From NCBI GenBank assembly GCA_020633675.1, contig JACKDE010000002.1, positions 682,001 to 746,000 on the forward strand: a stretch of DNA of 64,000 nt. Direction: 5' to 3'. The notes beneath the pieces were generated by a model. The model was not told where the DNA came from, made no database searches, and worked only from the letters and a program-made list of their open reading frames with translations. The position numbers were made by a program, and so were the translations under genes. Position 1 is the first letter of the stretch. Each line of letters opens with the position of its first letter. Origin of the DNA: Deferribacteres bacterium. Lineage in GTDB: Bacteria > Zhuqueibacterota > Zhuqueibacteria > Zhuqueibacterales > Geothermadaptataceae. Shown piece by piece: positions 28,192 through 37,497 of the stretch.

Positions 28192-29565
28192 TCAGAAAAT
28201 ATAGCGAGCAGTGAAATTGATATTCCGGTCGTCGCTGAATTGTCCGAACATGGTGTTGCGATAGTCGGGCAAAAGGTTCGCTTTGCGGTTCGCCTCATCA
28301 TTGTTGTCGCCGTAGGCTCCGAAGATGTTACCGGTTACCGTCAAGCTAACCTGATCCGAATATTTGTACTGGATGCTCGGGCGAAGATAAAAATCCTGAT
28401 CCGAAGGCGAAAAATAATTGAACCAGGTCAGCCACAAGGTTTCGTTCAACATTTTTTTGGTGAGACGCAGGGTCAGCAGATGCCGGAATTCGTCCTTGAA
28501 CGTCTCGACATCCAAAGGCGCCAGCCCGCCGCTCTGCAAAAATGACGATACATTGTTATCGATGTTTTCGAAGTTTTGCAGCGCTTCACCATAATACTGA
28601 ATGCCCATGTCCAGAGTCGGAGCAAGCGACTTTTCGTACAGCGCAAGGTATCGCAGCGAAGAGTTCGGTACCAGCGGATTGATGCCGTCCAGATCATCCA
28701 CGGAGCGATAATAGCCTCCCTCGAACGACAGCACGCCACCAAGCGCGGCCCCGCGGGTGGAAGCGCCATACACTTGTAGCTTCGAAAAATAGGGTGTCAT
28801 CACGTTGGAAGCATTATCTGGTCGAATCGCGTATGGATTGTTCCAGCGACCTTTGTAGCCATACAACGAAGTGGTAAAGCCGCCGAACGATTTGAGCTGC
28901 ACACGCATGGCAATTTCGAAATTCTCCGGTTCACGTGATGTTCTCGCCGCAGGGCCAAAAAAGATGCCCTGGTTCGCCATGAATGAATAGAGCGGATCAA
29001 TTGAGGCAAAACGGCCTTCAGTCATGACATTGATGTCGGATTCCGAGAACGGCATGACCGATATATTCAATGCCTGCACCAGCGGATTTTCCGGGTAGAG
29101 GCCAAATCGAAGCGCATTGCTCGGTGCCTTCAGATACTCATCCTGGCGGCCGGAGAAAAAGGATATCCAGTCTTTTGGGAAAACGTCATTGATGAACATC
29201 AAGTCCCCGACGCCCCAGGTCTGGATCTGGCGCCCGATTTTCAGATCCATCCAGTCGACCAGAGTGGTGGTAAAGTACGCTTCTCGAACGAGCAAATCGG
29301 TCTTGTCGAACACGTTATCGCGCAGGAAATCCATTTTCAGAAACAGTTCGCCTTCATCTGAAAAATGCTCGAATTTCAATTGAACGCGCTGCTCGCCAAT
29401 GGCATAGTATTGACCGTCGCTTGACAGGCCCATCATTGCCGCCAGCGAGGCATTTTTCTGCAATTTCGGAGCGTAACCAAATTCCACAAAGCCGTTCCAT
29501 TCCTGCGAGAAAACCGGAACGGCCATCAGCAAAAGTCCAAGTATCACACTTGTGGTTGTTCTCAT
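28192..29565 (-). CDS. Outer-membrane beta-barrel protein (DUF1302/alginate-export-like)
   Basis: 457 aa with a signal peptide ending VFSQ. The mature chain alternates aromatic and polar residues and ends in a terminal aromatic strand (NINFTARYIF), the signal for BAM insertion. Segments such as REAYFTTTLVDWMDLKIGRQIQTWGVGDLMFINDVFPKDW resemble DUF1302/porin-like barrels. It lies last in a row with a LolA-like protein and an MMPL transporter, so it is plausibly the outer-membrane part of a lipid or hydrophobic-compound export route; this is contextual inference. GAGGACG is the ribosome site. Confidence 0.75.
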   Translation of the reverse strand: MRTTTSVILGLLLMAVPVFSQEWNGFVEFGYAPKLQKNASLAAMMGLSSDGQYYAIGEQRVQLKFEHFSDEGELFLKMDFLRDNVFDKTDLLVREAYFTTTLVDWMDLKIGRQIQTWGVGDLMFINDVFPKDWISFFSGRQDEYLKAPSNALRFGLYPENPLVQALNISVMPFSESDINVMTEGRFASIDPLYSFMANQGIFFGPAARTSREPENFEIAMRVQLKSFGGFTTSLYGYKGRWNNPYAIRPDNASNVMTPYFSKLQVYGASTRGAALGGVLSFEGGYYRSVDDLDGINPLVPNSSLRYLALYEKSLAPTLDMGIQYYGEALQNFENIDNNVSSFLQSGGLAPLDVETFKDEFRHLLTLRLTKKMLNETLWLTWFNYFSPSDQDFYLRPSIQYKYSDQVSLTVTGNIFGAYGDNNDEANRKANLLPDYRNTMFGQFSDDRNINFTARYIF

Positions 29566-29622
29566 TTAAATTCGTCCTCGTTATTGTCTTTCAGTTTTCA
29601 TCGATTCCCGCCTGTGTTTCAC

Positions 29623-29771
29623 GATTCAGAGCCTATACCGTTCAGTTAAGGAGCATGCTTCATCCTGAGCGTAGTCGAAGGATGAGTTTTTTGAGCGTAA
29701 ATTTCATGTCTCGACTTCGCTCGACATGAAGAAATTGGCTTAGCTGAACGGTATTGGATTCAGAGCCTATC
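29623..29771. mobile_element. MITE-like element or compound palindromic repeat
   Basis: Terminal inverted repeats ATACCGTTCAGTTAAG (29635-29650) and CTTAGCTGAACGGTAT (29740-29755) differ at one base. They enclose two hairpins: CATCCT/AGGATG at 29661-29684 and TTCATGTC/GACATGAA at 29704-29731. The hairpin loops hold the AGTCGAAG/GACTTCGC-type sequence common in dispersed bacterial repeats. The unit is flanked by identical 14-bp direct repeats GATTCAGAGCCTAT (29623-29636 and 29758-29771) that look like a target duplication. No coding capacity. Confidence 0.6.
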
Positions 29772-29909
29772 TTAAAACTCTATCTGTCATCCTGGAAGGA
29801 TCTATTTTGCTTTAGGTAACATTGACGAAAACAACACGTTGGTCTTTCCGCAAAACAGATTCCTGCTGAACGGCAATGGAGGCTTTCGGATGGGCTCCAA
29901 GATGTTCGC

Positions 29910-30698
29910 TTATCGCAGTGAAACATGCGGTTTTTTCATATAGCGTTCAGAAAAATATTTTTCATCGATGCCGATATTGTATTTGATGGTTCCAAAATCA
30001 ATGGTGGTGTACTGTCCCTTTTCCACGTTTTCCATTTTGCGGACTGTGATTGTCGGAATGCCATCGACTGTTTCAATTTTCTCCGCCGTGAAAACACGCT
30101 CAAGTTTGCCTTGTTTATCATAAAATTCCTCGCGCAGCGGCAACTTCTGCTCTTTGTCGATAAAACTGATGCGGTAGGCGAAGTAGTCATCTGCTTTTGG
30201 TGTCGATTTGATTTTGTAAACCGGGGTATCACCGATTTTGTCTTCGCCCATCAGTTCATGATTGTCTACCGTCCACAATCTTCCGGAAACATCTTCGTAG
30301 CTGAAATCCGAGCCGACGAATGAACTGGCTTTATCGCTTGCGGCGATCTTTTTGACCAGATCGATGGCTGGAACGTACAGCATGCGGTCGTCATCGCTGT
30401 CGACGTGTTTGCTGACCATGAATGTCATGCGTCTTATGTCGGACGGCTTTTTGAAATAGACGAAATAGAGTTGGTCTCCGCCATCGACAAGATCTTTCCT
30501 GACCATGGTAAACTCTTTTACCCGTTCCTTGCCGCTGCCGTCAACCAGCGTCATGACAACGTCTGCTTTGCCATCATCGCCGGAATAATAGTAATTTAAA
30601 TGCGATTGTTTCATAATCGCTTCTGCGTCTTGCGCCATTGCGAATTGCGCTGAAAAGATCAGAATAGCTGCTGCGAGTATGAATTTGGACATCTTCAT
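29910..30698 (-). CDS. LolA-like outer-membrane lipoprotein-sorting protein
   Basis: 262 aa with signal peptide MKMSKFILAAAILIFSAQFAMAQ. The conserved block FVYFKKPSDIRRMTFMVSKHVDSDDDRMLYVPA...KKIAASDKASSFVGSDFSYEDVSGR is diagnostic of the LolA-like family annotated as outer-membrane lipoprotein-sorting protein. Such proteins are half-barrels that hold a lipid in the periplasm. AAGAGGTAAACA precedes the ATG. It sits 99 bp after the MMPL gene in the same direction, so the pair probably moves a lipid or lipidated substrate from inner membrane to periplasm. Confidence 0.88.
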   Translation of the reverse strand: MKMSKFILAAAILIFSAQFAMAQDAEAIMKQSHLNYYYSGDDGKADVVMTLVDGSGKERVKEFTMVRKDLVDGGDQLYFVYFKKPSDIRRMTFMVSKHVDSDDDRMLYVPAIDLVKKIAASDKASSFVGSDFSYEDVSGRLWTVDNHELMGEDKIGDTPVYKIKSTPKADDYFAYRISFIDKEQKLPLREEFYDKQGKLERVFTAEKIETVDGIPTITVRKMENVEKGQYTTIDFGTIKYNIGIDEKYFSERYMKKPHVSLR

Positions 30699-30797
30699 TG
30701 TTTACCTCTTAAGTTATTGTTTGAATTTTCGGTTTTATATTAAGCCGACGCAGCCAATTGGCCTGTCGAACCGCCTTTTGAGACGATCAATAACTGA

Positions 30798-33770
30798 TTA
30801 TTCACTGACGGAAACAGTTTGCCCGGGATAGAGCTTGCTGCTCAGCAGCTTCGAAATCGCTGGCAAAATGATCAGTGTCGAAAAGCCGGAGATCAGCATG
30901 ATGGCAAAAAAGAATGCGCCGACCGTCAAATATGGGACCAGATCCGAGAAGAACAACGGCACAAAGCCAATCGAAATAGCGATGGTATTTTGCAACATGG
31001 CGGTTGCCGGTTCTCCAAAGACTTTGGCGATGGTTTCGGCGTAACTGCCGGTAGTTTTGTGAATGAGTCGCGAGCGCTCAATGTAATGGATACCGAAGTC
31101 GATTGAAAGGCCGAGCGTCAGCGACGACAGCACGGCGATGGGCATGTCGTACGGTTTGCCAATGTAGCCGATCAACGCATAGATCAGGGCGATGGTCAGT
31201 GAAATCGGAATCATGGCGATCATTCCCCAGCGCAACGAACGAAACAGGAGTACCACCATGAGAAAGACGGTAATGTAGGCGCCGACCAGAGAGTTGGCCA
31301 TGCCGCCGACCATTTTCTGCTGCCACACCGAGTTGATGTAGTTCAAGCCAGCCCATTTCATCTCGACGCCGGGAGGTGGGGGATTCTTTTGCGCCCAGTT
31401 GTCTACCCGCTTAACGACTTCTTCCATCGCTTTGTTATCACCTGTATTCAGATGAAGCCAGAGATGGGCCGCATCGTAGTCGCGAGTGACAAATTTGTGC
31501 AAATCGTCCGGATTTTCTCCACCTTTGGCGAGGAAGAAATATTGCCCGGCTTCCATTTTCGTTTCAGGAAGCTTGTAAAAGGCATCATCGCGTGACCGCA
31601 ACTCCCAAGACACTTTCTTGAGAATATCGAGCATCGACGAAACGGCGCCAACTGTGGAAGAATCATCGACTGCCACGCGCTCAATGCTTTCCATATATTT
31701 AAGAACTTCCGGGGTCTTGAACGGTTCACTGGCATCGGCCAGTTTCACACCGTGACTGCGGAGCTCGTCAAGCAATTCGGATAAGACAGAACCGGTGACT
31801 CGCTCATCGCTGACGAACGCGTAGAATTTCAGGCCGGCTTGTTTAATTTGCCCGAAAAGAACCTGGTTCTCAGCATCGTAAGCAATGTTCCCTGGCCCTG
31901 ATTCTTGAAGAAGCTCGAACACTTCCGGAACTTCGAACTCCTCATAATCATCGCTATCAAGAGCTGCATTGGCGCTCGCTTTACCCAGCTTCATACCATT
32001 CGCTTCGAGGCGCGCAGCTATTGTCGACAGGTAATTCTCCCGCATCGCATCGTCGGCTTCGAGCGCCAACTGGAAAGAATCACCCGAAGTGGATTGACCC
32101 CAAATTGAACCGGCTTCCCGATCATAAAATGCTGTTGCGATTCGATTTTGCTGCATTTCGCTGCGGAAATCGGCAAGACCGATCTCTTCCCCTGCCGCAT
32201 CGGCGGTTTTGAAATCAAATACGATATTGGCCATGTAGGTTCCGGAAATGTGGCTGTTCATCAACTCGTCCGCATGGCGGAGTGGATGGTTCGACTTGAA
32301 CCACTTCACTGGATTGTCGTTGATTTCAATCTGCCAGATGCCGATAATCGCCAGGATAAACAATACGCCGGACATGCCAAGGACTGTGCGGCTGTAGTTT
32401 TGCGACAATCCTTGCAATCCCCGGGCGAGTTTGCCAAGCAATCCGTGTTCGCTGTCTTCCGCATGACCAAAATCTTCAAATGTTTTTTCGCCGGCCAGCA
32501 CCAGATAAGCAGGCAGGAAGGTTACGGATAAAAACCATGCCAGCGCAACGCCCACACCCACAAAGCTGCCAAAAACCTGCACTGGCGGGATGAACGTCAG
32601 AATCAGCGATACAAAGCCAACAATCGTCGTGATGGAAGTGAACAGGATCGGTGCGAACAGCGAGCGATAAGTGGATAGGATCGTTTCCTCCAGGCCTTTG
32701 CCTTCGCTGTAGCGCTTGTGAATCGACGAGATGACGTGAATCGAGTTGAGCACCGCGATCGGGAACAGGAAGATCGGAATCATCGAACTCATAATATGAA
32801 CGGTGAAGCCCGAGCCGATCAACAATGCCATGGTCCAGGTAATGGCGAGAACAGCCATAATCATCGGCGCGACGATAACCTTCACGCGCCGGAAGAAAAC
32901 ATAGAGCAGAATGAAAATGACGAGTCCGGCAAGCGGTGCGGAAACGCCCATTTGTTCGAACATGTATTTGCCGAAAGTGTCCTGCGCTACCGGGATGCCG
33001 GCGACGATGAACTCGCCCATCGGTTGCTCCGGTGCGCCGAAAAAAGGCTGCCCGTCGACAGTGACCTTGCCCAGATGCTTGATGGCCAGTGCTTCGAGGG
33101 CCAGCGACAAATCATAGGAAAGCTTTTTGTTGTTGATTGGAATATAGATACCGATGATCTTGCCATCGTTTGATGCCAGTTTGTTGGCGAGCAGGGGATG
33201 AAGATCGACGCGCTTTTTGATCTCGTTTGCACCTTGCTGATCGTCCGGCGCCTGGGCCATGAGCGAAGAAATAACCAGATCGCCGGTCTCGCCATTGATG
33301 TCTTCAATCTCGCTGAGCGCCATCAAATCGTCGAAAATAATGCCATGCTCCCGAACAACTTCCGTGGAGCCGTCGGCATTGACGCGTTCGTTGTTCACCA
33401 TCGTGTCAATGCGCAAGGTATCGCCGTTTGCATCGATAATATAATCATTGTATTGCAACGCGAGAATCTCTTCGGTGATGGCGTTTACGGCCTGCAAAAT
33501 TTCCGGCGTGAAAACACCTTTTTCGCCCGGGTGGTAGATGCCCATCGCCACCATGTCGAAAAGTTCGAATCGTTCACGTGTGGTCTGATGGAATAGCCGA
33601 ACAGGCTCGTTTTTGTCGAGCATGTTCTCCGGATCTGTGTCGATGATGCGATCCGGATGCTGCATAATTTGATTCAGCGCCAAAATTACAGTAATCAAGG
33701 TAATGATGGCGGTCATCAGAAGGATGGTTTTTGGTCTGCTCATTGAGAAGCGAATGAGGGATTCCTTCAT
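30798..33770 (-). CDS. MMPL/RND superfamily lipid-type exporter
   Basis: The 990-aa protein has two repeated halves, each with a TM, a large periplasmic domain and five TMs. Family motifs include PIFLFPIAVLNSIHVISSIHKRYSEGKGLEETI in the first half and LSSLTLGLSIDFGIHYIERSRL in the second, with the Asp/His-containing TM expected for proton coupling. Homologues export lipids, hopanoids or siderophores. The LolA-like protein and outer-membrane barrel downstream support a trans-envelope lipid route. CAGGAGAG is the ribosome site. It is divergent from an ArsR-type regulator with a promoter and dyad between. Confidence 0.92.
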   Translation of the reverse strand: MKESLIRFSMSRPKTILLMTAIITLITVILALNQIMQHPDRIIDTDPENMLDKNEPVRLFHQTTRERFELFDMVAMGIYHPGEKGVFTPEILQAVNAITEEILALQYNDYIIDANGDTLRIDTMVNNERVNADGSTEVVREHGIIFDDLMALSEIEDINGETGDLVISSLMAQAPDDQQGANEIKKRVDLHPLLANKLASNDGKIIGIYIPINNKKLSYDLSLALEALAIKHLGKVTVDGQPFFGAPEQPMGEFIVAGIPVAQDTFGKYMFEQMGVSAPLAGLVIFILLYVFFRRVKVIVAPMIMAVLAITWTMALLIGSGFTVHIMSSMIPIFLFPIAVLNSIHVISSIHKRYSEGKGLEETILSTYRSLFAPILFTSITTIVGFVSLILTFIPPVQVFGSFVGVGVALAWFLSVTFLPAYLVLAGEKTFEDFGHAEDSEHGLLGKLARGLQGLSQNYSRTVLGMSGVLFILAIIGIWQIEINDNPVKWFKSNHPLRHADELMNSHISGTYMANIVFDFKTADAAGEEIGLADFRSEMQQNRIATAFYDREAGSIWGQSTSGDSFQLALEADDAMRENYLSTIAARLEANGMKLGKASANAALDSDDYEEFEVPEVFELLQESGPGNIAYDAENQVLFGQIKQAGLKFYAFVSDERVTGSVLSELLDELRSHGVKLADASEPFKTPEVLKYMESIERVAVDDSSTVGAVSSMLDILKKVSWELRSRDDAFYKLPETKMEAGQYFFLAKGGENPDDLHKFVTRDYDAAHLWLHLNTGDNKAMEEVVKRVDNWAQKNPPPPGVEMKWAGLNYINSVWQQKMVGGMANSLVGAYITVFLMVVLLFRSLRWGMIAMIPISLTIALIYALIGYIGKPYDMPIAVLSSLTLGLSIDFGIHYIERSRLIHKTTGSYAETIAKVFGEPATAMLQNTIAISIGFVPLFFSDLVPYLTVGAFFFAIMLISGFSTLIILPAISKLLSSKLYPGQTVSVSE

Positions 33771-33798
33771 GTATCTCTCCTGTTGTTAAAAGTAGTTC

Positions 33799-33824
33799 AC
33801 TATATGAAAGTTTTGGAATATAGT
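33799..33824. promoter_or_regulatory. Candidate ArsR-type operator
   Basis: A perfect inverted repeat ACTATAT (33799-33805)-N12-ATATAGT (33818-33824) covers the -10 region and predicted start of the MMPL promoter. Binding by the divergently encoded winged-helix repressor would block the promoter. Confidence 0.6.
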
Positions 33825-33845
33825 TATATAATTTGCTTTCGTCAA
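33817..33845 (-). promoter_or_regulatory. Sigma-70-type promoter of the MMPL operon
   Basis: On the minus strand TTGACG (33845-33840), exactly 17 nt spacer and TATATT (33822-33817). Start of transcription is expected near 33810, inside the adjacent dyad. Confidence 0.75.
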
Positions 33846-33927
33846 GATTTTTTTTTATAATGTGTTTTATTGTTCAAAATTTGATTCAAATCAGACTGAA
33901 ACATGATGCCCGCCAGGGAGAGTTGAT

Positions 33928-34275
33928 ATGAATGAAGAAAATAATGCCCTTCTTGAAGCGATTTCGAAAAGATTCAAGCTGCTGTCAGATAGCAACCGCC
34001 TGCTTGTGTTGAGCTATCTGAAAAACGAGGAGATGAACGTCACACAAATTATCGATGCGACCGGGCTCAAGCAGGCCAATGTCTCAAAAATCCTGAACTT
34101 TCTGGCTCAGGAAAAAGTGGTTGGACGCAGGAAGGAGGGCAACAGCGTGTATTATCATATCGAGGATGAGTCCATTTTCGAGCTGTGCTCTATCGTCTGT
34201 GAAAATCTTCAGAAAAGCACCGCCAACTTTGCAAAGCTTGTGAGCAGTGAGAATCCATTCCTGAATGCGTCCTGA
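33928..34275 (+). CDS. ArsR-family winged-helix transcriptional regulator
   Basis: 115 aa. The ArsR fold is visible: ISKRFKLLSDSNRLLVLSYLKNEEMNVTQIIDATGLKQANVSKILNFLAQEKVVGRRKEGNSVYYHIED, with recognition helix LKQANVSKILNFL. The ELCVCDL metal site of metal-sensing members is absent, and only one late Cys pair region (FELCSIVCEN) remains. It is therefore more likely to sense redox, a small molecule or a lipid. It lies divergent to the MMPL exporter, and the promoter between carries a perfect dyad. GGGAGAG is the ribosome site. Confidence 0.9.
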   Translation: MNEENNALLEAISKRFKLLSDSNRLLVLSYLKNEEMNVTQIIDATGLKQANVSKILNFLAQEKVVGRRKEGNSVYYHIEDESIFELCSIVCENLQKSTANFAKLVSSENPFLNAS

Positions 34276-34334
34276 ACTGTGGCTTTGGTTGAAGGGCGGC
34301 AAGTGAGTCGATGTGACAACTCGAAAAAATCGTA

Positions 34335-34868
34335 CTATCCATCCACGCTGCGTTTTGCATTGAACTGGTAAACAAGCATCTTGCCGCCAGTGACTGAATT
34401 GATCTCCATGCAGACTTCCTGCATGCCGATTTTGCGGGCAATTTTGTGTGAGGCTATGTTGGGCAGATCGATTTTAGCAAAAAAGGGCTCGGGCTGGTTG
34501 CCTTGTTGAAGATAACCAATGACACGTAATGCGCATTCGGTGGCGAGACCTTTGCCTTGAAAATCGGGATGACTGACGTAAACGATTTCCAGCACCTCAT
34601 TTTTATAAAAACCACAAAATCCCGGCACGGATTGCTCATATCGGTGTTTGAGCAGCCATAAGCCGATGCCTTTCCCGGCAAAAAGTGCATTTCTGTCGCG
34701 AATCATGGCTTCGACGAAGGCGCGCTCGAGATCGCGATTGTCGCAGAGATATTTATTGAATATCGGGTGATGCAGCAGCGCCAGCAGCTCATCGCAATCC
34801 TGATCCGATATCGGTATGTATTCGATTCGGTCGGAGTGGAAGTTAGGCTGCAATGGAATAGGTGACAC
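34335..34868 (-). CDS. GNAT-family N-acetyltransferase
   Basis: About 177 aa from a GTG at 34868, preceded by GAGG at 8 nt; the upstream open frame has no ribosome site. It has the RimJ/RimL-like arrangement: IEYIPISDQDCDELLALLHHP, then GFCGFYKNEVLEIVYVSHPDFQGKGLATECALRVIGYL with the acetyl-CoA pyrophosphate-binding GKGLAT loop, and NIASHKIARKIGMQEV. It transfers an acetyl group to an unknown amine. It converges on the ArsR gene. Confidence 0.85.
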   Translation of the reverse strand: MSPIPLQPNFHSDRIEYIPISDQDCDELLALLHHPIFNKYLCDNRDLERAFVEAMIRDRNALFAGKGIGLWLLKHRYEQSVPGFCGFYKNEVLEIVYVSHPDFQGKGLATECALRVIGYLQQGNQPEPFFAKIDLPNIASHKIARKIGMQEVCMEINSVTGGKMLVYQFNAKRSVDG

Positions 34869-34894
34869 TCGGTAAACCTCGCAACCACTTGCAA

Positions 34895-34940
34895 AAAAAA
34901 ACAGCCACAGGTCTGCACGGATGAACACAGATTTCCATTT
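34895..34940. repeat. Copy of a dispersed CACAGGTCTGCACGGATGAA-type sequence
   Basis: The sequence around 34908-34934 resembles a degenerate non-coding repeat (CCACAG..TGCACGGATGAACACAGATT-like) seen in many environmental genomes. Only one copy was noticed here, so this is a weak call. Confidence 0.25.
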
Positions 34941-34963
34941 ATTTGAGCACCGCGCAATCCTGA

Positions 34964-35006
34964 CTACCATCGGGGGCAGCAGCCTTTCTGCCCTCGCCCC
35001 CGGTAG
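34964..35006 (-). terminator. Hairpin after the DPP-IV gene, possible terminator
   Basis: A GC-rich stem-loop (outer arms CTACC/GGTAG, inner GGGGGC/GCCCCC with a small bulge) lies just after the DPP-IV stop. No T run follows, so termination is uncertain. Confidence 0.4.
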
Positions 35007-35024
35007 GTTTAATTTACACTCATC

Positions 35025-37289
35025 CTACATCGTCGGTGGAGTCGGCTGCGGCTGCAAATGCTTTTCAAAATAGTTGAGACGCAAATTGCTTAAATGCGCC
35101 CGACCTGCGCCGCGAACGCCGTGGCGCTGCTCGGGGTAAAACATCAGATCGAAATACTTGCCGGCTTTCACCAGCTCTTCAATCAGTTGAATCGTGTTGC
35201 CCGGATGCACATTGTTATCGACCGAGCCGTGTGTGATCAGCAGCTTTCCCTGTAAATTTTCAGCAAACTTCAGCGCCGACCCCGTATCGTAGCCGTCGGC
35301 ATTTTCCTGCGGCGTGCGCATATAGCGCTCGGTGTAAATGGTGTCGTAATTGCGCCAGTCGGTCACCGGGGCATGCGCCACACCGACATGAAACACATCG
35401 GGCTCCTTCAGCAGCGCCAGGCAGGTCATATAACCGCCGTATGAGCCCCCGAACACACCAACACGGCTGCCATCGATGTACGAGCGTTCGCTGATTTGCT
35501 TGACGCCGGCTGCCTGATCCGCCAGGTCGATTTGACCGAGCTTCAAGTAAGTCTCGGTTTCAAAAGTTTTGCCGCGATTGCGCAAGCCGCGATTGTCCTG
35601 TGACCAAATCATATAGCCGAGCTGGGCCATCATCTGCAAATAACCACTTTTCTGATAGCTGTTGCGCACGCTTTTCGAGTGTGGGCCGCCGTATACTGAC
35701 ACGATCAGCGGATATTTTTGGGTGGGATCGAAACCGGCAGGCTTGTACAGCAGGCCATGCAAGTCGGTTTTGCCATCTGCCGCTTTCACGATCACCAGCT
35801 CCGGTTCTTCGAGATCAAGCGCGTCAAGTTTTTCGGTGCTGCTGCTCATCAGCGTGCGGATTTTTTTGCCGTTGGCTTCGTGCAAATTGGCCATCGGCGG
35901 GGTATCGAAGGACGAAAACGAGTCGACATAGTATTTCGCGGCCGGATCCATGCTGATGCGATGACTGCCTTCGGCATCGGTCAGCTTCTGCGCCTTGCCG
36001 CCATCAAATTTGATCCGGAAAAAATGCGTTTCGAGTCCCATCGAAGTGTTGGCCGTATAATAAATCCATTTACCTTTCTCGTCAACTGCCGTCAAGCTGC
36101 TGACCGGCTGCTCGCCGTCGGTCAGTTGCCGCACCAATTTGCCCTGCAAATCGTACAAATAGAGTTGGCGCCAGCCCGTGCGCTCTGAACTCCAGATAAA
36201 ATGCTTTCCATCAGCCAGCAGGTGGAAATCGTCGTGCAGGTTGACGAACGCCTCTTCTTTTTCTTCGAGAATTTTGCGTACAGCACCGCTTTTCGGATCA
36301 GCCACCAGCAACTCCAAATGGCTCTGATGGCGGTTGAGACGCTGGAACGTCAGACCGCTGCTGTCGCGCAGCCAGATTGGTCGCACGATGTAATTTTGGT
36401 TAGTGCTTTCGGTGTTGACCTTAACCGATTTGCCACTTTCGAGATCGATGATGTGCAGATAGACGGTCGGATTGGTTTCGCCGGCTTTGGGATAGCTTTG
36501 CAACTCAAGATGCGCTTCAGATTTCAGATCATGCACTAGCGGATATTTGTGGACATCACCTTCGTCGAACTGATAATAGGCGATCATTTTGCTATTGGGG
36601 GACCACCAATAGGCAGTGGTTTGGCTGAATTCCTCCGGATACACCCAGTCCGGCCGTGCGTTGAAAAGCTTTTCGTTGCCGCCGGTGGTGAGACGTTTTT
36701 CGCTACCATCGCGGGTGTCCACCATGTACAAATCGTAGCCTTTGACAAAAGCAAAATAGCGAAAATCAGGTGAATATTCGCCATTCCAGAGCTGGCTGCC
36801 ACGCATGTTTCGCATCAAATCATCGGACACCGGCTGGGGCTCTACCTTCGGGCGATTCAGGAAGGAGAGTTTGTTGTCAGCGAGATTATAAAGATAATCT
36901 TTTTGATCCACGCTGAACTTGATGGCGTTTCCATCCATTGCAAAGTCGAAATCCGTGAACGGCAAGCCGTCGCCGGACGCTGGTGCGGCGGCATTGTAGG
37001 CGGAGCGGATGGCTGCGGTGGTTGTTTCGTCAAAAAGCGGTTTTTGGGCACCGCTCTTTGGATCAACACGCATGAAAATTTTTGCGCCGGATTTACTGTC
37101 AGTTTCGGTGCTCAAATAGCCCTGGCCATTCGGCAGCCACTGAACACGGCTACTGCCTTCGCTGGTCACCAATCTCTCACTGGTCATTTTTTCGTACAAG
37201 GCTTTGCCGCGCACCTGTGCCGATGCGTGCGAATGCACAAAAAGGCCGGTCATTGCAATAGCGACAAGAATAAACAGTGCTCTTTTCAT
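35025..37289 (-). CDS. Dipeptidyl-peptidase IV (S9B family)
   Basis: About 754 aa with signal peptide MKRALFILVAIAMTGLFVHSHASAQ; GAGGATT sets the ATG at 37289. An eight-bladed propeller (about 50-490) includes DWVYPEEF, the substrate N-terminus-binding Glu motif of DPP-IV. The alpha/beta-hydrolase domain has the nucleophile elbow GGSYGGY, the catalytic Asp in HGSVDNNVHP and His in PEQRHGVRG. It removes X-Pro or X-Ala dipeptides from periplasmic peptides. It belongs with the other exported peptidases of this window as a peptide-scavenging set. Confidence 0.95.
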   Translation of the reverse strand: MKRALFILVAIAMTGLFVHSHASAQVRGKALYEKMTSERLVTSEGSSRVQWLPNGQGYLSTETDSKSGAKIFMRVDPKSGAQKPLFDETTTAAIRSAYNAAAPASGDGLPFTDFDFAMDGNAIKFSVDQKDYLYNLADNKLSFLNRPKVEPQPVSDDLMRNMRGSQLWNGEYSPDFRYFAFVKGYDLYMVDTRDGSEKRLTTGGNEKLFNARPDWVYPEEFSQTTAYWWSPNSKMIAYYQFDEGDVHKYPLVHDLKSEAHLELQSYPKAGETNPTVYLHIIDLESGKSVKVNTESTNQNYIVRPIWLRDSSGLTFQRLNRHQSHLELLVADPKSGAVRKILEEKEEAFVNLHDDFHLLADGKHFIWSSERTGWRQLYLYDLQGKLVRQLTDGEQPVSSLTAVDEKGKWIYYTANTSMGLETHFFRIKFDGGKAQKLTDAEGSHRISMDPAAKYYVDSFSSFDTPPMANLHEANGKKIRTLMSSSTEKLDALDLEEPELVIVKAADGKTDLHGLLYKPAGFDPTQKYPLIVSVYGGPHSKSVRNSYQKSGYLQMMAQLGYMIWSQDNRGLRNRGKTFETETYLKLGQIDLADQAAGVKQISERSYIDGSRVGVFGGSYGGYMTCLALLKEPDVFHVGVAHAPVTDWRNYDTIYTERYMRTPQENADGYDTGSALKFAENLQGKLLITHGSVDNNVHPGNTIQLIEELVKAGKYFDLMFYPEQRHGVRGAGRAHLSNLRLNYFEKHLQPQPTPPTM

Positions 37290-37497
37290 TTCAATCCTCA
37301 ATTTTGTATCATTTCAATAAATGATTGCAGGCCAGAAAACGTGGCGCAATCGACAATTCGTTTGCATTTTGGAATAGAGTATTCGGGCAAGAAACAGATT
37401 AAGCTAAAAAAGGTGGAAGAAAATGCAAAGCATTGCGAGACGAAAGCGCCAATTGGCACGTACGTAATGCTGTGAGAAAAGATCAGGATAGTGGGAT

